A stretch of 64,000 nt of DNA from Mycobacterium gordonae (GTDB lineage Bacteria > Actinomycetota > Actinomycetes > Mycobacteriales > Mycobacteriaceae): NCBI RefSeq assembly GCF_017086405.1, contig NZ_CP070973.1:2542001-2606000 (forward strand), written 5' to 3'. Position 1 is the first letter of the stretch. Every line of letters begins with the position of its first letter. Under the pieces are notes generated by a model. The model made no database searches, was not told the origin of the DNA, and was given only the letters and a program-made list of their open reading frames with translations. Position numbers and translations under genes: made by a program. Below, piece by piece: positions 29,256 through 39,304 of this stretch.

Positions 29256-31067
29256 GTGTCGTATTTGCGTGTTGTGCCGGAGCTGGTGGGTGTTGCGGTT
29301 GGTGAGGTGGCCGATGTTGGGTCGGTGGTGACGACAGCGAGTTCGGCGGTGGCGGCCTCGACGACGGAGCTGATGGCGGCGGGTGCTGATGAGGTGTCTG
29401 CGGCGGTGGCGGGTGTGTTCAGTGAGCATGGGTTGGCTTATCAGGCGGTGAGCAGGCAGGTGGCGGTGTTTCATCGCCGGCTGGTGGAGGCGCTGGCGGC
29501 TAGCGCTGGTTCTTATGCCAGTGCTGAGGCTGCTGGGGTGTCGGCGTTGCAGAGCTTGGAGCAGCAGGTGTGGGGTGCGGTGAATGGGCCTACTGAGTCG
29601 TTGTTGGGGCGGCCGTTGGTGGGCGATGGTGCGGCGGGGGGGACGGTTAATGGGGTGGGGCAGCCTGGTGGTGCGGGGGGGCTTTTGTATGGCAATGGTG
29701 GTAGTGGTGGGGTGAGTACGGCTGCGGGTGTGGCTGGTGGTGTGGGGGGCAGTGCGGGGTTGTGGGGCAGTGGTGGGGCTGGTGGGCGAGGTGGTGCGGG
29801 GGCGGCGGGGGGTAGTGGTGGTACTGGCGGGTGGTTGTATGGCAATGGTGGTGTGGGGGGGACCGGTGGGGCTGCTGTGGCGGGCGTCAATGGTGGTGTT
29901 GCTGGTCGGGGTGGGGATGGGGGCAGTGCGGTGTGGTTCGGCAGTGGTGGTGGTGGCGGTCAGGGCGGGACCGGGTTGGCTGGGGCCGACGGGACCAATG
30001 CCACCCCCAACGGCACCACCGCTGCCGGGGGAAGAGACGGGACGACCACTCAGCTGACCTACGGCGGCGGCGACTTTGAAATTGCGGGTAGTGCGGGGAC
30101 CTCGGGTGCTGCTGGTGGTGCCGGGATTGACGGCGGCGCCGGAGGTAATGGCGGCTCAGCTACAGCGACGGGTGTAAGTGGCGGTTCGAACTACATCCAG
30201 GCGGCTGGCGGTGCGGGCGGTGCGGGGGGCTCAGCCGGTGCAGGCGCCACTGGCGGTGCCGGTGGCGGAGGTGGCGCAGCGATTGTCAACGATGGCGAAG
30301 CCTCTGGCGGCGCCGCGTTGGCCTATGGGGGAACGGGGGGTGACGGGGCGCCGGGCGGAGTCTTGGGTGGAACGGGCGGTGCTGGCGGTGCCGGCGGTAG
30401 CGCAGGTGTGTCCATACCCGCTGGCGCTGGTATCGCACTGGGTGGCATGGGCGGCCCAGGCGGCGTGGGTGGTAGCGGAGCGTTCGGCAGCGCCGGCGGA
30501 ACGGGCGGTGCTGGCGGTGACGGGGGTCGCGGGGGGCTGCTGGTCGGCAACGGTGGTGCCGGCGGCATGGGGGGGATTGGTGGCCACGGGGGCGCCGGTG
30601 ACATCGGTGGTGCCGGCGGCATGGGCGGTGCCGGCGCTGTTGGCATGGTCAACGAAAGTGCAAATGCCAGTGGTGCCGCCGCCGGCAACGGCGGTGATGG
30701 GGGTGACGGCGGCGCTGGTGGCGACGGTGGTGTCGGTGGCGCCGGCGGAGCCGGCGGTCAGGGCGGCGCGTCCGGGCTGCTGGCAGGGATCGGCGGGGCC
30801 GGCGGAGCCGGCGGCAGCGGCGGTGACGGCGGCGCCGGTGGCCAGGGCGGCAACGGAGCCGCGGGTGGCGCCGCCGGCGGACCTGGCGCGTATCAAGGCA
30901 TCGTTGGTGACGGCGGTGACGGCGGTGGTGGTGGAGCCGCGGGCGTTGGAGGCAGCGGTGGAGCGGGCGGGTCCGGCGGCGTTCTCACCGGTGCTGGGGG
31001 TGCCGTGGGTTCGGTGGGCGGCAACGGTTCCCAAGGCGCCTCCGGCACTGACGGCCAACAGGGATGA
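29256..31067 (+). CDS. PE_PGRS family protein with mosaic codon use
   Basis: 603 residues from GTG 29256 (GTG 29253 adjoins it); AAGGAG at 29243-29248 sets the start. PE domain 1-~95 (VSYLRVVPELVGVAVG; ESX signal YASAE), GRPLVGDGAAG linker, then PGRS repeats. From the start to about 29980 glycine and valine codons are mostly GGT/GGG/GTG and leucine TTG; from about 30000 they switch to GGC/GCC-rich codons. The change falls inside the PGRS region, near TNATPNGTTAAGG, suggesting recombination between PGRS genes. Occupies the position of Rv2787. Confidence 0.9.
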   Translation: MSYLRVVPELVGVAVGEVADVGSVVTTASSAVAASTTELMAAGADEVSAAVAGVFSEHGLAYQAVSRQVAVFHRRLVEALAASAGSYASAEAAGVSALQSLEQQVWGAVNGPTESLLGRPLVGDGAAGGTVNGVGQPGGAGGLLYGNGGSGGVSTAAGVAGGVGGSAGLWGSGGAGGRGGAGAAGGSGGTGGWLYGNGGVGGTGGAAVAGVNGGVAGRGGDGGSAVWFGSGGGGGQGGTGLAGADGTNATPNGTTAAGGRDGTTTQLTYGGGDFEIAGSAGTSGAAGGAGIDGGAGGNGGSATATGVSGGSNYIQAAGGAGGAGGSAGAGATGGAGGGGGAAIVNDGEASGGAALAYGGTGGDGAPGGVLGGTGGAGGAGGSAGVSIPAGAGIALGGMGGPGGVGGSGAFGSAGGTGGAGGDGGRGGLLVGNGGAGGMGGIGGHGGAGDIGGAGGMGGAGAVGMVNESANASGAAAGNGGDGGDGGAGGDGGVGGAGGAGGQGGASGLLAGIGGAGGAGGSGGDGGAGGQGGNGAAGGAAGGPGAYQGIVGDGGDGGGGGAAGVGGSGGAGGSGGVLTGAGGAVGSVGGNGSQGASGTDGQQG

Positions 31068-31286
31068 CTCCGCCCGTGCGCCTTGGAGCAATGGCTCGGC
31101 GAGTCTGAATGTCGAGCGGGGCGGCCGGACCTGGTTAGGCACGGGTCCGGAGAGTCTCGGCAGCAGTATGAGACGAAGTACGAATGGGGTGCCCGCCCAG
31201 AACAACAATGCAGGGTTGGACGGGGCTGAGCCGTGCAGCACACACACGAGTGCGAATGTTCCACCGCGCGCCGTAGGCTTACGGTC

Positions 31287-32255
31287 GTGCAGCGGTGGCG
31301 CGGTCAGGACGAGATCCCCACGGACTGGGGCAGATGTGTGCTCACCATAGGGGTCTTCGACGGCGTGCACCGTGGGCACGCCGAGCTGATCGCGCACGCG
31401 GTGAAGGCGAGCCGTGCCCGCGGCGTGCCGTCGGTGCTGATGACGTTCGATCCGCACCCGATGGAGGTCGTCTATCCGGGCAGCCACCCGGCCCAGCTGA
31501 CCACGCTGACCCGCCGCGCCGAACTGGTCGAAGACCTGGGCATCAACGTCTTCCTGGTGATGCCGTTCACCACCGACTTCATGAAGCTCACTCCTGAGCG
31601 CTACATTCACGAGCTGCTGGTGGAGCACCTGCACGTGGTGGAGGTGGTGGTGGGGGAGAACTTCACTTTCGGCAAGAAGGCGGCCGGCAGCGTCGACACC
31701 CTGCGGAAGGCCGGCGACCGGTTCGGGTTCGCGGTCGAGGCGATGTCCCTGCTGTCCGAACACCACAGCAATGAGACCGTCACGTTTTCGTCCACCTACA
31801 TCAGGTCCTGCGTGGACGCCGGCGACGTGTTGGCGGCCACCGAAGCGCTGGGCCGCCCGCACCGCGTCGAAGGTGTCGTCGTGCGGGGCTACGGACGCGG
31901 CGCCGAGCTGGGATTTCCCACCGCGAACGTGGCGCCGCCGATGTATTCGGCCATTCCCGCCGACGGCGTGTACGCCGCCTGGTTCACCGTGCTCGGGCAT
32001 GGGCCGGTGACCGGCACCGTCGTTCCCGGTGAGCGCTATCAGGCTGCGGTGTCCGTCGGCACCAACCCGACGTTCTCCGGACGCACCCGGACCGTGGAGG
32101 CATTCGTCTTGGACACCGCCGCCGACCTGTACGGCCAGCATGTGGCACTGGACTTCGTCTCGCGCATCCGCGGTCAGCAGAAGTACGACTCGATCGACGA
32201 CCTGGTCGAGGAGATCGGCAGGGACACCGAGCGCACCCGCGCCCTGCTCACCTAG
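31287..32255 (+). CDS. ribF: Bifunctional riboflavin kinase / FAD synthetase
   Basis: Makes FMN and FAD from riboflavin. N-terminal FMN adenylyltransferase domain with GVFDGVHRGH (HxGH-type) and the SSTYIR motif (around residue 170); C-terminal riboflavin kinase domain with GFPTAN (PTAN) and a catalytic Glu in TVEAFVLD. GTG 31287 (VQRWRGQDEIPTDW) matches the H37Rv start; the frame extends to 31233 but that part is unrelated. 322 residues, slightly shorter at the C-terminus than the 331 of Rv2786c. Followed by rpsO. Confidence 0.95.
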   Translation: MQRWRGQDEIPTDWGRCVLTIGVFDGVHRGHAELIAHAVKASRARGVPSVLMTFDPHPMEVVYPGSHPAQLTTLTRRAELVEDLGINVFLVMPFTTDFMKLTPERYIHELLVEHLHVVEVVVGENFTFGKKAAGSVDTLRKAGDRFGFAVEAMSLLSEHHSNETVTFSSTYIRSCVDAGDVLAATEALGRPHRVEGVVVRGYGRGAELGFPTANVAPPMYSAIPADGVYAAWFTVLGHGPVTGTVVPGERYQAAVSVGTNPTFSGRTRTVEAFVLDTAADLYGQHVALDFVSRIRGQQKYDSIDDLVEEIGRDTERTRALLT

Positions 32256-32283
32256 GCAAGAACGACCGGCCCCGCGCCCCTGC

Positions 32284-32289
32284 TAGACT
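32284..32289 (+). promoter_or_regulatory. Candidate -10 box of rpsO
   Basis: TAGACT 85-90 bases before the rpsO start, in the 118-base gap after ribF. No good -35 is visible. The leader between it and the GTG can pair (GCGGTTCGCGGTGGCCGC region), and S15 represses its own mRNA in other bacteria, but no S15 site can be assigned here. Confidence 0.35.
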
Positions 32290-32373
32290 GCCCGACGACA
32301 TCGGCGCGTGCTGCGGTTCGCGGTGGCCGCGCTGTGAATCCCTGATCGCGGACCTATTGATGGAGATATTTTC

Positions 32374-32643
32374 GTGGCGCTTACTGCCGAGCAGAAGAAA
32401 GAAATTCTGAAGTCTTACGGTCTGCACGAGACCGACACCGGATCACCGGAGGCGCAGATCGCGCTGCTGACCAAGCGCATCGCCGATCTCACCGAGCACC
32501 TCAAGGTCCACAAGCACGACCACCACTCCCGCCGCGGCTTGCTGCTGCTGGTCGGCCGCCGCAAGCGGCTGGTCAAGTACCTGACCCAGGTCGACGTGGA
32601 GCGGTACCGTTCGCTGATCGAGCGGCTGGGTCTGCGCCGCTGA
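32374..32643 (+). CDS. rpsO: 30S ribosomal protein S15
   Basis: 89 residues, standard length, with the 16S-binding [16 protein letters not shown] and [12 protein letters not shown] motifs. GTG start at 32374, preceded by GGAGATATTTTC. Followed at once by lppU and then gpsI, the conserved rpsO-pnp neighbourhood. Confidence 0.98.
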   Translation: MALTAEQKKEILKSYGLHETDTGSPEAQIALLTKRIADLTEHLKVHKHDHHSRRGLLLLVGRRKRLVKYLTQVDVERYRSLIERLGLRR

Positions 32644-33176
32644 CCCAAGGCGCGTTAGGCGCCGCTGCGGCCGTCGTTCTGGCCCTCCTCATCGGCGCGG
32701 TGACCGGGTGTTCGGCGGGGAAAAGCGGCTCCGACCTCAGCGAATTCACAGTGGGGGACTGCCTCGAGCTGGGTGGCACGCCTGCCCAGCCGCAGGCCGC
32801 CAAGGCCCCGTGCGGTAGCCGGGCGTCCAACTTCAAGGTCGTCGCCGTCGCGAAGGACCGGGACCAGTGCCCCCGTGACGTCGATTCGTCGTACTCGACA
32901 CACAATTCGATCAGCGGATCGAACAACACCCTTTGCCTGGACATCGACTGGGTGATCGGTGGCTGCATGAGCGTGGATCCGCACCACATCGCCGATCCGT
33001 TCCGCGTCGACTGCGACGACACTTCGGTGGCCAATCGCCAGCGGGCCACCCAGATCCTCAAAGATCTCGACCCGCCGGTCTCGGTGGACCAGTGCGCCAG
33101 CGGCCTGGGCTACACGTACTCCCAGCGGCGGTTCGCCGTGTGCGTCGAGGACATCAGTAGCGCACCCCGGAACTAG
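32640..33176 (+). CDS. lppU: LppU-like lipoprotein (Rv2784c homologue), start codon unclear
   Basis: The mature part is clear: VTGC lipobox, then [55 protein letters not shown] and many paired cysteines, as in Rv2784c. A hydrophobic signal peptide ([17 protein letters not shown]) precedes it in frame, but between rpsO and the lipobox the only possible initiator is CTG at 32640 overlapping the rpsO stop; the first GTG (32700) lies at the lipobox and would remove the signal. Either a CTG start coupled to rpsO, or a lost start or sequence error. 178 residues from the CTG. Function unknown. Confidence 0.8.
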   Translation: MTQGALGAAAAVVLALLIGAVTGCSAGKSGSDLSEFTVGDCLELGGTPAQPQAAKAPCGSRASNFKVVAVAKDRDQCPRDVDSSYSTHNSISGSNNTLCLDIDWVIGGCMSVDPHHIADPFRVDCDDTSVANRQRATQILKDLDPPVSVDQCASGLGYTYSQRRFAVCVEDISSAPRN

Positions 33177-33507
33177 AGGTCGGACGCGTCGGGCGGTGGG
33201 TTTCGCCCCGGGTCTTGCCCCTCGTGCGAGTTAGCTCGGTGTAGAGTGAGGGCGTTCTGGGCCGGTTCGGCCCGAGCACCTTGGTGCGGTTCGCGGTCCG
33301 CGCGCGCCGTTCCTGCGAGTCACCATGCGTGTCACGGGAAGCAGCTCTGTATCGGGCGGTCTTCGGTAGTGGCTGCCGGGCTCCCAGCATCTGGGGCAGG
33401 TCGGCAGCTTCGATCGATGGCCGTAGCCGTATTCAGACCCTGCTCCCTGGTTTGCTCCGCACCGACCCGCGAAACAGCTGAATAACCAGAGAGGCCGCAC
33501 TGACGTT
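33177..33507. promoter_or_regulatory. 331-base gpsI leader with hairpin
   Basis: No gene. TAGAGT at 33242-33247 is a candidate -10 element. A perfect stem GGGCCG-GTT-CGGCCC occupies 33259-33273, near the expected 5' end of the gpsI mRNA. PNPase mRNAs in other bacteria carry 5' stem-loops used in autoregulation; here this is only an analogy. A second GC-rich region follows, then an AGAGAGG purine stretch 16-20 bases before the ATG. Confidence 0.45.
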
Positions 33508-35754
33508 ATGTCTGCGACTGAAATCGAAGAAGGCGTCTTCGAGTCCACCGCCACCATCGACAACGGGAGCTTCGGCACCCGCACCATCCGCTTCGAGACG
33601 GGTCGACTGGCCCTGCAGGCCGCCGGCTCGGTGGTCGCCTACCTCGACGACGAGAACATGCTGCTGTCGGCGACCACCGCCAGCAAGAACCCGAAAGAAC
33701 ATTTCGACTTTTTCCCACTGACCATCGATGTCGAGGAGCGGATGTATGCCGCGGGCCGCATCCCCGGCTCCTTCTTCCGCCGGGAGGGCCGTCCCTCCAC
33801 CGACGCGATCCTGACCTGCCGGCTGATCGACCGGCCGCTGCGCCCGTCGTTCGTCGACGGTTTGCGCAACGAGATCCAGGTCGTGGTGACGATCCTGAGC
33901 CTGGACCCCAACGACCTGTACGACGTGCTGGCGATCAATGCCGCGTCGGCGTCCACCCAGATCTCCGGGCTGCCGTTTTCCGGGCCGGTCGGCGGCGTCC
34001 GGGTGGCCCTCATCGACGGCACCTGGGTCGCTTTCCCCACCGTCGAGCAGCTCGAACGGGCCGTGTTCGACATGGTGGTCGCCGGCCGGAAGGTTGACGG
34101 TGACGTCGCGATCATGATGGTCGAGGCCGAAGCCACCGAAAAGGTCATCGAGCTGGTCGAGGGCGGCGCCCAGGCGCCGACCGAAACCGTGGTCGCCGAA
34201 GGGCTCGAGGCCGCCAAGCCGTTCATCGCCGCCCTGTGCACCGCCCAGCAGGAGCTGGCCGACGCGGCCGCGAAAGACACGCGCGAATACCCGACCTTCC
34301 CCGACTACGAGGACGACGTCTACTACTCGGTCGCCTCGGTGGCCACCGACGAGCTGACCGAGGCGCTGTCGATCGGCGGCAAGGCCGAGCGCGACAAGCG
34401 CACCGACGAGATCAAGTCGCAGGTCGTCGAGCGGCTTGCCGGCACCTACGAGGGCCGGGAGAAGGAGATCGGCGCCGCGTTCCGCTCGCTGACCAAGAAG
34501 CTGGTGCGCCAGCGCATCCTCACCGACCACTTCCGCATCGACGGTCGTGGCATTACCGACATCCGCGCGTTGTCGGCCGAGGTTTCCGTGGTGCCTCGGG
34601 CGCACGGCAGCGCGCTGTTCGAGCGCGGCGAGACCCAGATCCTGGGTGTGACCACCCTGGACATGGTCAAGATGGCCCAGCAGATCGACTCGCTCGGCCC
34701 CGAGACGTCCAAGCGTTACATGCACCACTACAACTTCCCGCCGTTCTCCACCGGTGAGACCGGCCGGGTGGGGTCGCCCAAGCGGCGCGAGATCGGCCAC
34801 GGCGCCCTGGCCGAGCGGGCTTTGATCCCGGTGCTGCCCAGCGTCGAGGAGTTCCCGTACGCGATCCGCCAGGTGTCCGAGGCCCTCGGTTCCAACGGTT
34901 CGACCTCAATGGGATCGGTCTGCGCGTCCACGCTCGCGCTGCTCAACGCCGGGGTGCCGCTCAAGGCCCCGGTGGCCGGCATCGCGATGGGGCTGGTGTC
35001 CGACGACGTCGATGGAGAGACCCGCTACGTGACGCTCACCGACATCCTCGGTGCCGAGGACGCGTTCGGCGACATGGACTTCAAGTGCGCCGGTACCAAG
35101 GACTTCGTCACTGCGCTGCAGCTGGACACCAAGCTGGACGGCATCCCCTCCAAGGTGCTCGCGGGTGCTCTCGCCCAGGCCAAGGATGCCCGGCTGACCA
35201 TTCTCGAGGTCATGGCCGAGGCCATCGACCGGCCCGACGAGATGAGCCCGTACGCGCCCCGGGTCACCACCATCAAAGTCCCGGTGGACAAGATCGGCGA
35301 GGTGATCGGGCCCAAGGGCAAGGTCATCAACGCGATCACCGAGGAAACCGGTGCGCAGATCTCCATCGAGGATGACGGCACGGTGTTCGTCGGGGCCACC
35401 GACGGTCCGTCCGCGCAGGCCGCGATCGACCGGATCAACGCCATCGCCAACCCGCAGCTGCCGACGGTCGGGGAGCGGTTCCTCGGAACCGTGGTCAAGA
35501 CAACCGATTTCGGTGCGTTCGTGTCGTTGCTGCCCGGGCGTGACGGCCTGGTGCACATCTCCAAGCTGGGCAAGGGCAAGCGCATCGCGAAGGTCGAGGA
35601 CGTGGTCAACGTCGGCGACAAGCTGCGGGTGGAGATCGCCGACATCGACAAGCGGGGCAAGATCTCGCTGGTTCTGGTGGACGACGACGACGCCGCTGCG
35701 GCTCCCGAGACTGTCGGTGCGGCTCCCGCCGATGCCGCGACGGTCAGCAGCTGA
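33508..35754 (+). CDS. gpsI: Polynucleotide phosphorylase / guanosine pentaphosphate synthetase
   Basis: 3'-5' phosphorolytic RNase. 748 residues (752 in H37Rv): two RNase PH domains (about 15-230 and 330-570) separated by the helical domain, a KH domain ([20 protein letters not shown]) and an S1 domain ([20 protein letters not shown]). The RGITDIR and [11 protein letters not shown] catalytic-core segments are intact. ATG 33508; the 3' end overlaps the pepR start by 23 bases. Confidence 0.97.
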   Translation: MSATEIEEGVFESTATIDNGSFGTRTIRFETGRLALQAAGSVVAYLDDENMLLSATTASKNPKEHFDFFPLTIDVEERMYAAGRIPGSFFRREGRPSTDAILTCRLIDRPLRPSFVDGLRNEIQVVVTILSLDPNDLYDVLAINAASASTQISGLPFSGPVGGVRVALIDGTWVAFPTVEQLERAVFDMVVAGRKVDGDVAIMMVEAEATEKVIELVEGGAQAPTETVVAEGLEAAKPFIAALCTAQQELADAAAKDTREYPTFPDYEDDVYYSVASVATDELTEALSIGGKAERDKRTDEIKSQVVERLAGTYEGREKEIGAAFRSLTKKLVRQRILTDHFRIDGRGITDIRALSAEVSVVPRAHGSALFERGETQILGVTTLDMVKMAQQIDSLGPETSKRYMHHYNFPPFSTGETGRVGSPKRREIGHGALAERALIPVLPSVEEFPYAIRQVSEALGSNGSTSMGSVCASTLALLNAGVPLKAPVAGIAMGLVSDDVDGETRYVTLTDILGAEDAFGDMDFKCAGTKDFVTALQLDTKLDGIPSKVLAGALAQAKDARLTILEVMAEAIDRPDEMSPYAPRVTTIKVPVDKIGEVIGPKGKVINAITEETGAQISIEDDGTVFVGATDGPSAQAAIDRINAIANPQLPTVGERFLGTVVKTTDFGAFVSLLPGRDGLVHISKLGKGKRIAKVEDVVNVGDKLRVEIADIDKRGKISLVLVDDDDAAAAPETVGAAPADAATVSS

Positions 35755-37063
35755 CACCGGGGGCGCACGGCCCCCGGAAAAGGGAGGCGTGCGTCGCACC
35801 ACTCTGCCGGGCGGACTGCGGGTCGTTACTGAACACCTACCCGCGGTGCGCTCGGCATCTGTGGGGGTCTGGGTCGGGGTGGGCTCTCGCGACGAGGGCA
35901 CCACGGTGGCCGGCGCCGCGCACTTCCTCGAGCATCTGCTGTTCAAGTCGACCCCGACCCGCTCGGCGGTAGACATCGCCCAGTCGATGGACGCCGTCGG
36001 CGGCGAGCTCAACGCCTTCACCGCCAAGGAGCACACCTGCTACTACGCGCATGTGCTGGACTCCGACCTGGCGCTGGCCGTCGATCTGGTCGCTGACGTG
36101 GTGCTCAACGGCCGCTGCGCAGTCGAGGATGTGGAACTGGAACGCGACGTGGTCCTCGAGGAGATCGCGATGCGCGACGACGACCCCGAGGACGCGCTGG
36201 CCGACATGTTCATGACGGCGTTGTTCGGCGACCACCCGGTGGGCCGGCCGGTGATCGGCAGCGTGCGGTCGGTGACGGAGATGTCGCGGTCCCAGCTGCA
36301 CTCGTTTCATCTGCGCCGCTACACCCCGGAGCGGATGATCGTGGCGGTGGCCGGCAACGTCGACCACGACGAGGTCGTCGCGTTGGCCCGCCAGCATTTC
36401 GCGGCCCGCCTGGTCCGCGGGCGCCGACCCTTGGCGCCGCGCAAGGGGTCGGGCCGAGTGACCGGCGAACCCGGTCTGGTGCTGGGCAATCGCGACGCCG
36501 AGCAGACGCACGTCTCGCTGGGCGTCCGCACGCCCGGGCGCGGCTGGGAGCACCGCTGGGCGTTGTCGGTGTTGCACACCGCGCTCGGCGGTGGGTTGAG
36601 TTCCCGGTTGTTCCAGGAGATCCGGGAGGCGCGCGGGCTGGCGTACTCGGTCTATTCGTCGCTGGACATCTTCGCCGACAGCGGCGCGCTGTCGGTGTAT
36701 GCGGCCTGTCTGCCCGAACGCTTCGCCGACGTCATGAAGGTCACCACCGCGGTATTGGAGTCGGTGGCCCGCGACGGCATCACCGAGGACGAGTGCCGAA
36801 TCGCCAAAGGGTCGCTGCGCGGCGGGCTGGTGCTGGGCCTAGAGGATTCCGGCTCCCGGATGAGCCGGATCGGTCGCAGCGAACTCAACTATGGCGCCCA
36901 TCGCAGCATCGAACACACGTTGCGACAGATCGAGCAGGTCACGGTGGACGAGGTCAATGCGGTGGCCCGGCGCCTGCTCACCAAGCGCTACGGCGCGGCC
37001 GTTCTCGGCCCGTACAGTACGAAACGATCGCTGCCCCAACAACTTCGAGCGATGGTAAGTTAA
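35732..37063 (+). CDS. pepR: M16-family zinc protease PepR
   Basis: Mitochondrial-processing-peptidase-like metalloprotease, 443 residues (438 in H37Rv). The inverted zinc motif HFLEH is followed by the distal glutamate in [27 protein letters not shown]; the C-terminal half is the inactive M16 repeat with [18 protein letters not shown] 35732 ([11 protein letters not shown]) matches the H37Rv start; GTG 35789 is possible, but its GGGAGG sits too close. The gene follows gpsI in most actinobacteria. Substrate not known. Confidence 0.93.
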   Translation: MPRRSAADTGGARPPEKGGVRRTTLPGGLRVVTEHLPAVRSASVGVWVGVGSRDEGTTVAGAAHFLEHLLFKSTPTRSAVDIAQSMDAVGGELNAFTAKEHTCYYAHVLDSDLALAVDLVADVVLNGRCAVEDVELERDVVLEEIAMRDDDPEDALADMFMTALFGDHPVGRPVIGSVRSVTEMSRSQLHSFHLRRYTPERMIVAVAGNVDHDEVVALARQHFAARLVRGRRPLAPRKGSGRVTGEPGLVLGNRDAEQTHVSLGVRTPGRGWEHRWALSVLHTALGGGLSSRLFQEIREARGLAYSVYSSLDIFADSGALSVYAACLPERFADVMKVTTAVLESVARDGITEDECRIAKGSLRGGLVLGLEDSGSRMSRIGRSELNYGAHRSIEHTLRQIEQVTVDEVNAVARRLLTKRYGAAVLGPYSTKRSLPQQLRAMVS

Positions 37064-37067
37064 CCCG

Positions 37068-38096
37068 ATGGTTTTGGGTTTCTGGGACATCGCCGCGCCC
37101 ATCGTGGGTGCGCCGATGGCCGGTGGCCCTGGCACCCCCGCGCTGGCGGCCGCGGTGTCGAACGCCGGTGGGCTCGGCGTCGTCGCGGGCGGCTACCTGA
37201 CCGCGGAGCAATTCGCCGAAGACATCGCGGCGGCACGGAAAGCGACCACCGGCCCGATCGGGGTCAACCTCTTCGTGCCCCAGCCCAGCGTCGCCGACTG
37301 GGTGCAACTGGAGTATTACGCCGAAGACCTCGAAGAGGTTGCCGACCATTACCGCGTCGAGGTGGGCCACCCGGTGCACGGCGACGACGACGATTGGCAA
37401 CGCAAGCTCGAGGTCGTGGCCGACGTGCGCCCGGAGATGGTGTCGTTCACCTTCGGCGCCCCGCCGCCGGATGTCGTGCGGATGTTGAGCGCACAGGGCC
37501 TGCTGGTGTCGGTCACGGTGACGTCGGCCTACGAGGCCGGGGTGGCCGTCGCGGCTGGTGCGGACAACCTGGTGGTCCAGGGGCCGGCGGCCGGCGGCCA
37601 CCGCGGTACGTTCGCGCCGGACATGGAGCCCGGATCGGAGTCGCTGCACCAGCTGCTGGACCGGATCGGCCACGCGCACGACGTGCCGCTGATCGCGGCC
37701 GGCGGGCTGGGCACCGTCGAACAGATCGCGGCGGTGTTGCGCAGGGGAGCGGTGGCCGCTCAGGTCGGCACGGCGCTACTGCTGGCCGACGAGGCAGGCA
37801 CCCACCCGGCCTACCGGGTCGCGCTGAAGAACCCCGAGTTCGACTCCACGGTGGTCACCCGGGCGTTCTCCGGCCGCTACGCGCGTGGCCTGGCCAACAA
37901 CTTCACTCGGCTGCTGGATCACGTTGCGCCACTTGGTTATCCGGAGGTGAACCAGATGACCAAGCCGATCCGGGCAGCCGCGATCGAGATGGAGGATCCG
38001 CACGGGACGAACCTGTGGGCGGGCGAAGGTTACCGGCAGGCCCGCAGTGCGCCGGCCGCTGACATCGTCACCGCACTGGCTCCCTACATCCGTTAG
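37068..38096 (+). CDS. Nitronate monooxygenase family flavoprotein (Rv2781c homologue)
   Basis: FMN-dependent TIM-barrel enzyme of the 2-nitropropane dioxygenase type; 342 residues (344 in H37Rv). Starts with the APIVGAPMAGGPGTPALAAA FMN segment; NLVVQGPAAGGHRGTF and LIAAGGLGT carry the flavin phosphate-binding residues, and AAQVGTALLLADE the following turn. Likely oxidises alkyl nitronates such as propionate-3-nitronate, or related enolates. Begins 4 bases after pepR, so probably in the gpsI operon. Converges on ald with a 9-base gap. Confidence 0.93.
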   Translation: MVLGFWDIAAPIVGAPMAGGPGTPALAAAVSNAGGLGVVAGGYLTAEQFAEDIAAARKATTGPIGVNLFVPQPSVADWVQLEYYAEDLEEVADHYRVEVGHPVHGDDDDWQRKLEVVADVRPEMVSFTFGAPPPDVVRMLSAQGLLVSVTVTSAYEAGVAVAAGADNLVVQGPAAGGHRGTFAPDMEPGSESLHQLLDRIGHAHDVPLIAAGGLGTVEQIAAVLRRGAVAAQVGTALLLADEAGTHPAYRVALKNPEFDSTVVTRAFSGRYARGLANNFTRLLDHVAPLGYPEVNQMTKPIRAAAIEMEDPHGTNLWAGEGYRQARSAPAADIVTALAPYIR

Positions 38097-38105
38097 TCGG
38101 GTTCG

Positions 38106-39236
38106 TTAACCGGCCAGCACGGCGGTCGGGTCGGTGAAGGGCAAGCCCAGGTCCTCGGCCACGTGGTCGGCCAGCAGCGCGCCGGCATGTGTCGAAAGAC
38201 CCTTGGCCAGAGCGGGATCGGAGCGGCAGGCCGCACGCCAACCTTGGTCGGCGAGCTTGAGCGCGTAGGGCATGGTGGCGATGGTCAGCGCGTACGTGGA
38301 CGTCTTGGGTACTGCGGCGGGCATGTTGGCCACGCAGTAGAACAGCGTGTCGTGCACCGCGAACGTCGGTTCGTCGTGGGTGGTCGGCCGGGAGTCTTCG
38401 AAACAGCCGCCTTGGTCGATGGAGATGTCGACCAGCACCGCTCCGGGTTTCATCTGTGCCACAAGAGAATTCGGTATCAGGCTGGGGGCTTTCGCGCCCG
38501 GGACGAGTACCGCGCCGATCACCAGGTCGGCGCGGGTGACGGCGCCTTCGAGCTCGTAGGCCGACGAATGGCGGGTGCCGATACGGCCGGCGAATTCGGC
38601 GTCGAGCAACCGGAGCTTGGCCAGATTGACGTCGAGCACCATGACGGATGCCCCCATGCCGCTGGCGACCCGGGCGGCGTTGTAGCCGGCGGTGCCCCCG
38701 CCGATCACCACGACGTCGGCGGGTTTGACCCCGGGAACCCCGCCCATCAGCGCGCCCCGCCGGTTGGGAGGGCCGCCCTGGGTCCGCATCAGGTGGTATG
38801 CCCCGACCTGAGCGGAGAGTCGTCCGGCGACCTCGCTCATCGGAGCCAGCAGCGGCAGCGACCCGTCGGCGGTCTGGACCGTCTCGTACGCGATCGAGGT
38901 GGCCCCGGAGGCCAGCAGAGCGTCGGTGCAGGATCGGGAGGCGGCCAGGTGCAGGTAGGTGAACAGGGTCAACCCCGGGCGCAGGTGGCCGTACTCGGCC
39001 GGCAGCGGTTCTTTGACCTTCAGCACCAACTCGGCATCGGCCCACACCTGCGCCGCGGTGTCGGCTAGGACGGCGCCGGCCGCCTTGAACTCGGCGTCGG
39101 TGATCGCCGAGCCCTCCCCGGCACCCGCCTGGACCATGACGTCATGGCCGTGGCGGGTCAGTTCGGCGACTCCGGCCGGGGTGATCGCAATCCGGAATTC
39201 GTTGTGTTTAGTCTCGGTCGGAATGCCGATGCGCAT
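38106..39236 (-). CDS. ald: L-alanine dehydrogenase
   Basis: NAD-dependent interconversion of L-alanine and pyruvate plus ammonia, used in alanine catabolism and in redox balance during hypoxia. 376 residues. MRIGIPTETKHNEFRI start, the substrate-binding Lys in ELVLKVKEP, catalytic His in TYLHLA, and the nucleotide fold VVIGGGTAGYNAARVASGMG. The frame extends upstream to 39320, through the promoter, but the family start is ATG 39236. Transcribed divergently from its regulator aldR. The C-terminus is a few residues longer than in H37Rv. Confidence 0.96.
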   Translation of the reverse strand: MRIGIPTETKHNEFRIAITPAGVAELTRHGHDVMVQAGAGEGSAITDAEFKAAGAVLADTAAQVWADAELVLKVKEPLPAEYGHLRPGLTLFTYLHLAASRSCTDALLASGATSIAYETVQTADGSLPLLAPMSEVAGRLSAQVGAYHLMRTQGGPPNRRGALMGGVPGVKPADVVVIGGGTAGYNAARVASGMGASVMVLDVNLAKLRLLDAEFAGRIGTRHSSAYELEGAVTRADLVIGAVLVPGAKAPSLIPNSLVAQMKPGAVLVDISIDQGGCFEDSRPTTHDEPTFAVHDTLFYCVANMPAAVPKTSTYALTIATMPYALKLADQGWRAACRSDPALAKGLSTHAGALLADHVAEDLGLPFTDPTAVLAG

Positions 39237-39304
39237 GACGTCTAGTGTGAAGAAACTTCGGGATTGTCGCAATCTTGATGCCGATTGTTCTATAAAGTTC
39301 ATAT
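39237..39304. promoter_or_regulatory. Divergent ald/aldR promoter with AsnC/Lrp-type inverted repeat
   Basis: 68 bases between the two start codons. GATTG-TCG-CAATC (39262-39274) is a perfect inverted repeat, with a second GATTGT at 39283-39288 about two helical turns on: the multi-site layout used by Lrp/AsnC regulators. TATAAA at 39291-39296 would be a -10 for aldR, giving a nearly leaderless transcript. AldR is known in M. tuberculosis to control ald through several sites in this gap; assigning these repeats as its sites is inference. Confidence 0.65.
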
